A DNA stretch of 64,000 nucleotides, from NCBI GenBank assembly GCA_963844205.1, contig CAWJNK010000017.1, positions 1 to 64,000 of the forward strand, written 5' to 3'. Under the pieces are notes generated by a model. The model saw only the letters and a list, made by a program, of their open reading frames with translations. It was not told the DNA's origin and did no database searches. The number at the start of each line of letters is the position of its first letter. Within the stretch, counting starts at the first letter, position 1. The stretch comes from DASSUW01 sp963844205. Lineage in GTDB: Bacteria; Actinomycetota; Thermoleophilia; Solirubrobacterales; Solirubrobacteraceae. Shown here piece after piece: positions 8,814-16,459 of the stretch. A program made the position numbers and the translations under genes.

Positions 8814-11247
8814 CGCTCCGAGCCGGCGTCCACCGGCCTGGCGGTGGGTCGTCTGCTGCCTGGCCATTCTCCTGTTCGGCCTCAGCGCCGCCCCCGCACG
8901 CGCCCAGGGCACGTGCGAGAAGCGAGTCGCCTTCGAGCTCGTCGAGGCCACCACCGCCGGCTGCCTGACCGAGGCCGCGCCGGACCGCTGGGAGTCAACC
9001 GACACCGTGGTGCTCAACGGCCTGTCGCTGCCGGTGGCCCCGGGGACGCGGCTCGTCCTGTCGGGCCCGAGCGAGGGGGCGCCCGGCGGCAGCCTCTCGG
9101 TGGAGACCGACATCACGCTCGCCGGGATCACCGTCCATGAGGGCCTGCTCGGGCTCGAGCTGCCGCAGGGCGCGCAGGGCGACGAGGCGGAGGCCATCGT
9201 CTTCCGCCCGCCGCAGGACCAGCGCCTGTTCGGGCTGAGCGTCGGCGGCTCCGCAGCGTTGCGCCTCGGCTACGGCGACGAAGGACAGCACTACTCGCTG
9301 TTCCGCTTCGTCCTCGACCTGCCGGACCTGTTCCGCAACGGGCCCGGGCGGGACGCCGGCGGACTGACTGCGATCGTCGGCGTGCGAGTCGACGACCGCG
9401 GCGTGCGAGCCGACGCCGTGAAGGCGGAGGTCGCGAACGCCTACATCGGCCAGATCGCGATCAAGAGCCTCTGCCTGTCGTACACCGCCGCCGGTACCAC
9501 GACGACGACGCCGTGCTCGCCGCCGGCCTTCGGCGCGCAACCGCTGCTGACCTGTTCGACCGGGACCGACGTGTCGCGCTGGGACGGCTCGGCGGTGGTC
9601 GTGCTGCCGACCGAGTCGGCGACCGAGGTCGGCGTGTTCGCGGGCATGCGCGGCGGCGCGTTCAGCTATGCCGGCGGGCAGGTCACGGGGCTCGGCAACG
9701 CGGTGCCGCTCGCCACCGGCGTCTACCTCGACCGCGTCGCGCTGGCGATCTGCGTCACGCCGCCTCCCCTGCGCTTCAAGGGCGCCGCGGCCGTGCGCTT
9801 CGGGCCGGAGTTCGCCGGCCGGCAGGCGGCGCTGCTCGACGGCGAGCTGGAGTACGTCGACAGCCGGCCGTGGGTGATCGCGGCGAGGGGCGGCCTGTCG
9901 TTGTTCGGCCGCCAGGTCAGCGGTGGCTTCCTCACCTACAAGTCGTCGGGGTCGGTCGACTTCGGCTTCGACGCGAGCTTCGACTTCACGGTGGCCAGCG
10001 TCAGCGCGGCGGTCGAGGGCTGGCTCGAGACGCGCCAGCCGGTGCGCTTCAACGTCGACGGCCGCGGACGAGTCTGCGTGGCGAAAGTCGCGTGCGTGGA
10101 TGGGCAGGTGACCGCGTCGACGATCGGCCTGGCCGGCTGCTTCTCGCTCGCCGAGATCCCGTACGCGGTCCTGGTCAAGGACTCGAATTGGAAGTGGTAC
10201 AAGCCCTGGCGCGTGCACTGGGAGAACCGGACGATGCGCGTGAGCGGCGGCATGGGCTATCGCTGGACGCCCGCCAAGTTCGACGTGATGGGCAACTCAT
10301 GCGACGTCGGTCCGTATCGCGCGGCGCGGATCGCCGCGTTGACGGCCCAGGGCGGCCGCCGGCTCACGCTGCCCGACGAGCCGGCGGTCGCCCTCCGCGT
10401 CGAGGGAACGGACGCTCCGCCCAAGCTCGTGATCACGGGACCGGGTGGCCGGCGGATCGCGTCGCCGGCGGAAGCCGGCGCGATCGAGGACGGCCGCTAC
10501 GCGATCGTCGAAGAGCCGGCGGAGCGCGTCACCCACGTGCTGATCGCCGAACCGCGCGCGGGCGGCTGGACGGTCGAGACCCAGCCGGGCTCGTCGCCGA
10601 TCGCGGACGTCCAGCGGGCCGAGACCGACGAGCCTCCGACCGTGGTCGCAGACGTCAGCGAGCGCGGCGACTCGCGCGTCCTGGGATACGCGTACGACGC
10701 GGGCGGCCGCGAGGTCACGTTCGTCGAGCGCAGCGACGATCGCAGCGAGGTGAAGGTCCTCGGACGCGCGACCGGCAAGCCGTGCCGCGGCGAGAAGGAC
10801 GGGCCCGAGGATCGCGACCGTCCGCTCTGCGGCCGGATCCGGTTCACGCCCGCGGACGGCGCGGGCGGCGAGCGGAGCATCTACGCGGTCATCAGCAACG
10901 ACGGCATCGCGCTCGACGAGCGGCACGTCGCGACGTACCGGGCCGAGGGCGATCCGCGCCCGCCGCGCCCGCGCGCCCTGCGGCTTCAGCGGCGCGGGAC
11001 CACGGTGATCGTCACGTGGCGCAGCCCTGACGAGTTCCGCCACGACGACGTGCGCGTTGTTCTGGGGTCCGGCCATGCGGCCCTGCGGATCCACGAGGGC
11101 GCGCGGGACCGCGTGGTGCTCCGCGCGGTCCGCCGCCGCACGCGCGTGCTGGTGACGGTGATCGCGCGCGACGAGGCGCTGCGGGCGAGCAGGCCCGCGC
11201 GAGCGAGGCTGCGGCCCGGCCAGATGCGCAGCTCAGGCCATCGATAG
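8791..11247 (+). CDS. Large secreted protein with C-terminal Fn3-like domain, unknown function
   Basis: The protein has 818 residues. A signal peptide lies at about residues 18-40 (WRWVVCCLAILLFGLSAAPARA). The rest is acidic and beta-rich without an enzyme motif that I recognise. Paired cysteines (CEKR, AGCL, SLCLSY, TPCSPP, TCSTG, RVCVAKVACVDG, AGCFSL) suggest disulphides and an exported fold. The last hundred residues (ALRLQRRGTTVIVTWRSP, RVLVTVIARDEALRAS) look like a fibronectin-III sandwich. The GTG start lies inside the upstream membrane-protein gene. The 3' end overlaps the convergent SDR gene by 15 bases. A surface or adhesion role is only a guess. Confidence 0.7.
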   Translation: MLEPPPINAPSRRPPAWRWVVCCLAILLFGLSAAPARAQGTCEKRVAFELVEATTAGCLTEAAPDRWESTDTVVLNGLSLPVAPGTRLVLSGPSEGAPGGSLSVETDITLAGITVHEGLLGLELPQGAQGDEAEAIVFRPPQDQRLFGLSVGGSAALRLGYGDEGQHYSLFRFVLDLPDLFRNGPGRDAGGLTAIVGVRVDDRGVRADAVKAEVANAYIGQIAIKSLCLSYTAAGTTTTTPCSPPAFGAQPLLTCSTGTDVSRWDGSAVVVLPTESATEVGVFAGMRGGAFSYAGGQVTGLGNAVPLATGVYLDRVALAICVTPPPLRFKGAAAVRFGPEFAGRQAALLDGELEYVDSRPWVIAARGGLSLFGRQVSGGFLTYKSSGSVDFGFDASFDFTVASVSAAVEGWLETRQPVRFNVDGRGRVCVAKVACVDGQVTASTIGLAGCFSLAEIPYAVLVKDSNWKWYKPWRVHWENRTMRVSGGMGYRWTPAKFDVMGNSCDVGPYRAARIAALTAQGGRRLTLPDEPAVALRVEGTDAPPKLVITGPGGRRIASPAEAGAIEDGRYAIVEEPAERVTHVLIAEPRAGGWTVETQPGSSPIADVQRAETDEPPTVVADVSERGDSRVLGYAYDAGGREVTFVERSDDRSEVKVLGRATGKPCRGEKDGPEDRDRPLCGRIRFTPADGAGGERSIYAVISNDGIALDERHVATYRAEGDPRPPRPRALRLQRRGTTVIVTWRSPDEFRHDDVRVVLGSGHAALRIHEGARDRVVLRAVRRRTRVLVTVIARDEALRASRPARARLRPGQMRSSGHR

Positions 11248-11982
11248 CCCGCCGGAGACGTTGAGCGTCTGGCCGGTCACGTAGGAGGCGTCGTCGCTGG
11301 CCAGGAACGCGATCGCGGCGGCGACCTCCTCGGGCCGGCCGATCCGGCGCATGGCGGTCGCCGCGATCATGCCCTGCTTGAGCCGCTCGCCGATCTCGCC
11401 GTGCTCGATCGGCGCCGCGTTCAGCAGCGGCGTGTCGATCGGCCCGGGCGCGACGGCGTTGACGCGCACGCCGAACCGCGACGCCTCGCGGGCCAGCGCG
11501 CGCGTGAAGCCGATCACGCCCGCCTTGGCGGCGCTGTAGACCGCCGACCCCTGCGAGCCGACCCGGCCGGCCTCCGAGGCCACGTTGACGATCGCGCCGC
11601 CGCCCCGCCGCTGCATCCCGTCCAGCACCGCGTGGGTGACCGCGATCGTCCCGCGCAGGTTGACGCCGAGCACGAAGTCCCACAGCGCCTCGTCGGTGTT
11701 CACGAAGAACGCGAAGCGGTCGGTGCCGGCGTTGTTGACGAGCACGTCGAGCGGGCCGAACGCGTCCTCCGCGACCGCGACGCCGGCGCGCGCCGACTCG
11801 GCGTCCGCCACGTCCACTTGCACGGGCAGGCCGTCGATCTCGCCCGCCACGACGCGCGCACCCGCCTCGTCGACGTCGGCCACAACCACCCGCGCTCCCT
11901 CGGCGGCCAGCCGCCGCGCGGTCGCGGCGCCGATCCCCGAGGCGCCGCCGGTGACCAGCGCGATGCGGCCCTCCAGTCGCAT
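11233..11982 (-). CDS. Short-chain dehydrogenase/reductase, FabG-like
   Basis: A 249-residue classical SDR with a Rossmann fold. The cofactor motif is TGGASGIG at residues 11-18 and D38 after VVVAD favours NAD(H). The NNAG motif is at about 89-92, the catalytic Ser lies in NVASEAG, and YSAAK supplies Tyr and Lys. The C-terminal VTGQTLNVSGG is typical of FabG and 3-hydroxyacyl-CoA dehydrogenase members. The substrate cannot be assigned. It is divergent from cofD with only 11 bases between starts, so their promoters must overlap the coding ends. Confidence 0.85.
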   Translation of the reverse strand: MRLEGRIALVTGGASGIGAATARRLAAEGARVVVADVDEAGARVVAGEIDGLPVQVDVADAESARAGVAVAEDAFGPLDVLVNNAGTDRFAFFVNTDEALWDFVLGVNLRGTIAVTHAVLDGMQRRGGGAIVNVASEAGRVGSQGSAVYSAAKAGVIGFTRALAREASRFGVRVNAVAPGPIDTPLLNAAPIEHGEIGERLKQGMIAATAMRRIGRPEEVAAAIAFLASDDASYVTGQTLNVSGGLSMA

Positions 11983-11993
11983 GGCGGCACTAT

Positions 11994-12920
11994 ATGGTCC
12001 GGCCGGTGGCCCCCGTGATCCTCCTCAGCGGCGGGACCGGGGGCGCCAAGCTCGCGCGCGGGCTGCAGGCGGTGGTGGGCGACGAACTGGTCGTGATCGC
12101 CAACACGGGCGACGACGTCGAGGTCCACGGCGTCCACGTGTCGCCCGACCCCGACCTCGTCACGTTCTGGCTCGCCGACCGGATCGACGCCCGCGGCTGG
12201 GGTCTGCGCGATGACACGTTCGCCGTCATGGACGGGCTGCGCGAGCTCGGCGAAGACGTCTGGTTCAACCTCGGCGACCGCGACCTCGCCGTGTGCATGC
12301 GGCGGTCGCGGCGCCTCGCCGAGGGCGCCCGGCTGACCGACGCGCTCGACGAGACGCGCCGCGCGCTCGGCGTCATCGCGCGCGTCCTGCCGATGTCCGA
12401 CGACTCGGTGCGGACCCGCGTGCGTGCGCGCGCCCGCTGGCACGACTTCCAGGCCTTCATGATCCGCGAGCGCGCCGCCGGGCCGGTCGAAGAGGTGGTC
12501 TTCGATGGAGTCGAGGCCGCGCGGCCGACCCCGGAGGCGCTGGCGGCGCTGGCGGCGGCCCGCGCGGTCATCGTCGGCCCCTCCAACCCGGTGATCTCGA
12601 TCGGCCCGATCCTCGCCGTGCCCGGGATGCGCGAGGCGCTCGCGGCGTCGCGGGCCGTGGTAGCCGTGTCGCCCCTCGTGGGCGGCGCCGTGCTGAAGGG
12701 CCCGACCGACCAGTTCCTGGCCTGGGCCGGGCATCCGCTGTCGAGCGACGGCATCGTCGCGCACTACGACGGGCTGCTCGACGGGCTGGTCGCCGACGAG
12801 CGCGCCGCCGACGTGCCGACGCTCGTCACCGACGTCGAGCTCGGCGACGACGCGGCGCGCGCCCGCGTCGCCGCCGCGACGCTCGCGTTCGCCGACGCGC
12901 TCACGATCGAACGAGAATGA
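11994..12920 (+). CDS. cofD: 2-phospho-L-lactate transferase (F420 biosynthesis)
   Basis: CofD/FbiA joins the phospholactate or phosphoenolpyruvate part of the GDP/GPP-activated precursor to Fo, giving F420-0 or dehydro-F420-0. The 308-residue protein starts with the family signature LLSGGTGGAKLARGL, followed by VIANTGDDVEVHGVHVSPDPD, GDRDLAVCMRRS, and IVGPSNPVISIGPIL and VSPLVGGAVLKGP, which line the Fo and GDP sites. The ATG at 11994 gives MVRPVAPVILLSGG; no ribosome site is evident. It opens a four-gene plus-strand operon: cofD, fgd, cofC, cofE, with gaps of 6-10 bases. The actinobacterial name is fbiA. Confidence 0.95.
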   Translation: MVRPVAPVILLSGGTGGAKLARGLQAVVGDELVVIANTGDDVEVHGVHVSPDPDLVTFWLADRIDARGWGLRDDTFAVMDGLRELGEDVWFNLGDRDLAVCMRRSRRLAEGARLTDALDETRRALGVIARVLPMSDDSVRTRVRARARWHDFQAFMIRERAAGPVEEVVFDGVEAARPTPEALAALAAARAVIVGPSNPVISIGPILAVPGMREALAASRAVVAVSPLVGGAVLKGPTDQFLAWAGHPLSSDGIVAHYDGLLDGLVADERAADVPTLVTDVELGDDAARARVAAATLAFADALTIERE

Positions 12921-12926
12921 GGGGAC

Positions 12927-13922
12927 ATGCGGTACGGCTACAAGGCATCCGCGGAGCAGTTCGACAGCCGCGCGCTGCTCGAGTTCGCGCTCTTCGCCGA
13001 GGAGCGCGGGCTCGAGGCGATCGGCGTCTCCGACCACTTCCAGCCGTGGCGTCACACCGGCGGGCACGCCCCCGCCGCGATGACGTGGCTGGGCGCGCTG
13101 GCCGCCCGCAGCCGCGGCGCGGCGCTCGGCACCAGCGTGCTCACCCCCACGATGCGCTACCACCCCTCGGTCGTCGCTCAGAGCTTCGCGACGATCGCCC
13201 AGCTCGCGCCCGGGCCGGTGTTCCTCGGCATCGGCACCGGCGAGGCGATGAACGAGGTCCCGCCGACCGGCTTCCCATGGCCGCCGCCCAAGGAGCGGCG
13301 CCGCCGGCTCGCCGAGGCGATCCGCCTGATCCGGCGGCTGTGGACCGAGGAGCGGGTCGACTTCGAGGGCGAGTACTACCGGACCGAGCGAGCCACCGTC
13401 TACGAGCGGCCCGAGACCCCGCCCGGGATCTACGTCGCCGCGGCCGGACCGCTGGCGGCGAAGCTCGCAGGCCGGGTCGGTGACGGCTTCATCTGCACCA
13501 GCGGCAAGTCGTGGGACCTGTACGAGCAGCTGATCGCAAGCCTGCGTGAGGGCGCCGAGGCCGCCGGCCGCGACCCCGGCGGCATCGCCCGGATGATCGA
13601 GATCAAGGTCTCCTACGACACCGATGCCGAGCTCGCGGAGCGCGCGTGCCACTGGTGGGGCGCGCTGGCGCTGACGCCCGAGGAGAAGACCGGCGTCGAC
13701 GATCCGCTGGAGCTCGAGCGGCTCGCCGACGCGCACCCCGAGCGCGCCGCGTCGCGGTTCATCGTGTCCGACGACCCCGACGAGGTCGTCGAGCGCATCG
13801 CCCCGTACGTGGAGCTCGGGTTCACGGAGCTGATGTTCCACGGTCCCGGCGACGACCAGCGGCGCTTCATCGACCTGTTCACGCGTGACGTCCTCCCCCG
13901 CCTGCGCTCGCGCTGGAGTTAG
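12927..13922 (+). CDS. fgd: F420-dependent glucose-6-phosphate dehydrogenase-type LLM oxidoreductase
   Basis: This 331-residue luciferase-like TIM-barrel resembles mycobacterial Fgd1 along its whole length. It opens RYGYKASAEQF and contains SDHFQPWRHTGGHAP (the His and Trp of the F420 site) and GTGEAMNE (the catalytic Glu). It also keeps the basic residues that hold the sugar phosphate in Fgd1: Lys in CTSGKSW, Lys in TPEEKTGVDDP and Arg in SRFIVSDDPDE. That supports glucose-6-phosphate as substrate, giving 6-phosphogluconolactone and reduced F420; related F420-dependent sugar or hydroxymycolate-type enzymes remain possible. GAGGGGAC precedes the ATG. Its place inside the F420 biosynthesis operon couples cofactor synthesis to its reduction. 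Confidence 0.85.
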   Translation: MRYGYKASAEQFDSRALLEFALFAEERGLEAIGVSDHFQPWRHTGGHAPAAMTWLGALAARSRGAALGTSVLTPTMRYHPSVVAQSFATIAQLAPGPVFLGIGTGEAMNEVPPTGFPWPPPKERRRRLAEAIRLIRRLWTEERVDFEGEYYRTERATVYERPETPPGIYVAAAGPLAAKLAGRVGDGFICTSGKSWDLYEQLIASLREGAEAAGRDPGGIARMIEIKVSYDTDAELAERACHWWGALALTPEEKTGVDDPLELERLADAHPERAASRFIVSDDPDEVVERIAPYVELGFTELMFHGPGDDQRRFIDLFTRDVLPRLRSRWS

Positions 13923-13931
13923 GCTTCGCGC

Positions 13932-14597
13932 GTGCGCACCACGGCGGTCCTGCCGGTCAAGTCGTTCTCCCAGGCCAAGCAGCGGCTCGGCGACGCGCTC
14001 GGCGGCGACGAACGCGAGCAGCTCGCGGCCGCGATGGTCGCCGACGTGCTGAGCGCGCTGGCAGCCGTCGGCCAGATCGACGACGTAGTGATGGTGACCG
14101 CCGAGCCGCTTGCGGCGCGGGCCGCCGAGCGCGCCGGCGCCGGCGTCGTCGAGGATCCGGAGGAGGCCGGCCAGTCGGCCGCCGCGCTGCGCGGGATCGA
14201 CGCCGCGCTGGTCCGCGGCGCCGACCGCGTGCTGCTGGTGCCGGGAGACTGCCCGGCGCTCGATCCGCACGATCTCGCGCGGCTCCTGGGCCGGGCCGTG
14301 GAGCCTCCGTCGGTGCTCATCGTCCCCGACCGCCACGGCAGCGGCACGAACGCGCTGCTGCTGTCGCCGCCCGGCGTCGTGGCGCCGTCCTTCGGGGCGG
14401 GCTCGTTCGCCCGCCATGCCGCGCGGGCGAGCGCCGTCGGCGCGACCGTGAAGGTCTGCGAGCTGCCGTCGCTCGGCCTCGACGTCGACACGCCGGACGA
14501 CCTCGCCGCGCTGCGGGCCGCGCTCGAGCCGCGGCCCGAGGTCGCGACCCGCACGCGCGCGGTGCTCGACCGGCTGGTCCACGCCACGACGGTTTGA
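13932..14597 (+). CDS. cofC: Phospholactate/phosphoenolpyruvate guanylyltransferase (F420 biosynthesis)
   Basis: CofC/FbiD transfers GMP from GTP to 2-phospholactate or phosphoenolpyruvate, making the activated precursor used by CofD. The 221-residue protein has the nucleotidyltransferase opening TTAVLPVKSFSQAKQRL, then VVEDPEEAGQSAAALRGID, VLLVPGDCPALDP (the metal-binding Asp), HGSGTNALLLSPP and SLGLDVDTPDDL. The GTG start at 13932 follows the fgd stop by about 10 bases. Which three-carbon acid it uses cannot be read from sequence; actinobacterial enzymes are known to prefer PEP. Confidence 0.92.
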   Translation: MRTTAVLPVKSFSQAKQRLGDALGGDEREQLAAAMVADVLSALAAVGQIDDVVMVTAEPLAARAAERAGAGVVEDPEEAGQSAAALRGIDAALVRGADRVLLVPGDCPALDPHDLARLLGRAVEPPSVLIVPDRHGSGTNALLLSPPGVVAPSFGAGSFARHAARASAVGATVKVCELPSLGLDVDTPDDLAALRAALEPRPEVATRTRAVLDRLVHATTV

Positions 14598-14607
14598 GCG
14601 GCGTCGC

Positions 14608-15348
14608 GTGACGATCTCTCTGGCGGCGCTGCCAGGCCTGCCGGAGGTCGCGCCCGGCGACGACCTCGCCGCGCTGCTCGCAGAGGCGGGAACACGCCTC
14701 GACGGCGCCCTTCAGCCCACCGACGTCCTTGTCGTGGCGCACAAGGTCGTCTCCAAGGCCGAGCGCCGGGTGGTCCGGCTCGACGAGATCGAGCCCGGCC
14801 CCGAGGCTCGCGAGCTCGGCGCCCAGCACGGCAAGGACCCGCGCCACGTGCAGGCGATCCTCGACGAGTCCGCCGAGGTTCTGCGCGCCGACCGCGGCCG
14901 CATCATCTGCCGCACCCGCCACGGCTTCGTGTGCGCGAACGCCGGCGTGGACGCCTCCAACGCCGGCGAGCCCGGCACGCTCGTCCTCCTCCCCGCCGAC
15001 CCCGACCGCTCCGCCCGCGAGCTCAGGCGACGGCTCGGCTGCGCGATCGTGATCAGCGACTCGTTCGGCCGCCCGTGGCGCATCGGGCAGTGCGAGGTCG
15101 CGATCGGCTGCGCCGGCCTCGCGCCCGCCGACGACTGGCGCGGGCGCCCCGACTCACACAGCCGCGAGCTGGCCGCCACCGTGATCGCGATCGCCGACGA
15201 GGCGGCCGCCGCCGCCGACCTCGTTCGCGGCAAGGACACGCGCGAGCCCGCGGTCCGCATCCGCGGGCTCGAGCGCCATGTGCAACCCGACGACGGCGCG
15301 GGCGCGGCCGCGCTCGTCCGCGCCCTCGACGACGACCTCTTCCGCTGA
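14608..15348 (+). CDS. cofE: F420-0:gamma-glutamyl ligase, stand-alone
   Basis: CofE adds gamma-linked glutamates to F420-0 with GTP and Mn/Mg. The 246-residue protein has LPEVAPGDDLAALL, DVLVVAHKVVSKAE, ICRTRHGFVCANAGVDASN, and VIISDSFGRPWR-type sequence (IVISDSFGRPWRIGQCEVAIG) with GRPDSHSRELAATVIAIADE. In many Actinobacteria the orthologue FbiB carries a C-terminal FMN reductase domain that reduces dehydro-F420-0. This protein stops before that domain and nothing downstream supplies it. The start is GTG. It is the last gene of the cofD-fgd-cofC-cofE operon and is convergent with the HxlR gene 12 bases away. Confidence 0.92.
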   Translation: MTISLAALPGLPEVAPGDDLAALLAEAGTRLDGALQPTDVLVVAHKVVSKAERRVVRLDEIEPGPEARELGAQHGKDPRHVQAILDESAEVLRADRGRIICRTRHGFVCANAGVDASNAGEPGTLVLLPADPDRSARELRRRLGCAIVISDSFGRPWRIGQCEVAIGCAGLAPADDWRGRPDSHSRELAATVIAIADEAAAAADLVRGKDTREPAVRIRGLERHVQPDDGAGAAALVRALDDDLFR

Positions 15349-15359
15349 CCGAGCAGTCC

Positions 15360-15779
15360 TCAGGCGGCCCGCTTGGCCGCCAAACGCGCGTCGAACCGGT
15401 CGCGCGCCTCCTCGACCCGCTTGCCGTGGGCGAGCGACCACGAGCCGAGCGCCTTCAGCGGCGGCGCCATCGTGGCGCCCAGCGGCGTCAGCGCGTATTC
15501 GACCCGCGGCGGCACCTCGGCGTGCACGCGCCGGGCGACGACGCCGTCGCGCTCCATGCTGCGGAGCGTCTGGGTGAGCACCTTCTCCGAGATCGGCTGG
15601 AGATCCTCCAGCAGCTCGTGGTAGCGGCGCGTGCCGTCACCGAGCGCGAGCAGGATGTCGACCGACCATTTCGAGCTCAGCAGACAGATCGACTCGCGGA
15701 TCAGGCGTGCGGAGCGCGTGCGCTCCACCAGCCGGCGCTCGTGGGTGCCCGGCATCGGGGTGATCGGGTGGGCTGCCAT
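15360..15779 (-). CDS. HxlR-family winged-helix transcriptional regulator
   Basis: A 139-residue regulator. The HxlR core is visible: ICLLSSKWSVDILLALGDGTRRYHEL followed by ISEKVLTQTLRSMERDGVVARR (recognition helix) and VEYALTPLGATM (wing). These dimeric regulators often respond to aldehydes, oxidants or other reactive small molecules; no effector-sensing cysteine is evident here. It follows the ECF sigma gene by 19 bases in the same direction and may share its transcript. Target unknown. Confidence 0.85.
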   Translation of the reverse strand: MAAHPITPMPGTHERRLVERTRSARLIRESICLLSSKWSVDILLALGDGTRRYHELLEDLQPISEKVLTQTLRSMERDGVVARRVHAEVPPRVEYALTPLGATMAPPLKALGSWSLAHGKRVEEARDRFDARLAAKRAA

Positions 15780-15798
15780 CAGCCTCCTCTCCTGGCGC

Positions 15799-16407
15799 TC
15801 ATGCCTGAGCGCTCCTCATCTGCGTGGTGAGCGCCCGAAGGGCGCGCGAGACCCGCAGCCGCGCGGCGTTCTGGCTGCAGCCCAGCCGGCCGGCGACCGC
15901 TTCGTAGGGGAGCTGGTGCACGACCCGCAGCTCGAGCGCCCGGCGCTGATCGGCCGGGAGCGCGCGCAGCGCGTGGCGCACGAGCGGAGCCAGGGCGCTG
16001 GCCTCGTTGCGCTCGTCCACGCGCTCGTAGTCCTCGCACTCGGCGAACGTGGCCGGAAGGCCCATCCGCTCGCGCGCCGCGGACTCGATGCGGTTGTGCT
16101 TGTGGTACTGCCGCAGCAGGTTGCGGGCGATGCCGAACAGCCACGGCGCCCCTGACCCGTCGGCGAGGTCCCGGAACCGGCGTGACGCGTGCCAAGCCTG
16201 CGCGAAGGTCTCCGCGGTCAGGTCGAGGCTGGCGGGGTCGGATCCCGTGTGGCGCACGAACCACGAGCGGATCCAGACCGCATAGCGGTCATAGAACTCG
16301 CGGAATGCCTCCGGGTCCTGCCGCGCCGCCCTCAGCAACTCGGCATCGTTTCTACTAGTCACGCGGTGCGTCGCCTCTCCAGACGGTTCGCTCACACCAT
16401 CATGCAC
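15799..16407 (-). CDS. ECF-type RNA polymerase sigma factor
   Basis: A 202-residue sigma-70 family factor with regions 2 and 4 only. Region 2 runs from about residue 25 (EAFREFYDRYAVWIRSWFVR, LDLTAETFAQAW, APWLFGIARNLLRQYHK), and region 4 from about 145 (ALRALPADQRRALELRVVHQLPYEAVAGRLG, QNAARLRVSRALRAL). No anti-sigma gene lies beside it, so control is not obvious. The long GTG start at 16407 is used here; a GTG at 16362 (VTSRNDAELL) with GGAGAGG upstream is a reasonable shorter start. Confidence 0.88.
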   Translation of the reverse strand: MHDGVSEPSGEATHRVTSRNDAELLRAARQDPEAFREFYDRYAVWIRSWFVRHTGSDPASLDLTAETFAQAWHASRRFRDLADGSGAPWLFGIARNLLRQYHKHNRIESAARERMGLPATFAECEDYERVDERNEASALAPLVRHALRALPADQRRALELRVVHQLPYEAVAGRLGCSQNAARLRVSRALRALTTQMRSAQA

Positions 16408-16459
16408 GCCCCGCGGGTCGCATGTCTTAAGGCCATGCGAAGATCAAATTAGGCGACGC

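Noticed and set aside
11700..14582. A 960-codon open frame on the minus strand across the F420 genes
   Set aside because: It covers cofD, fgd and cofC in antisense; those have unambiguous family signatures.
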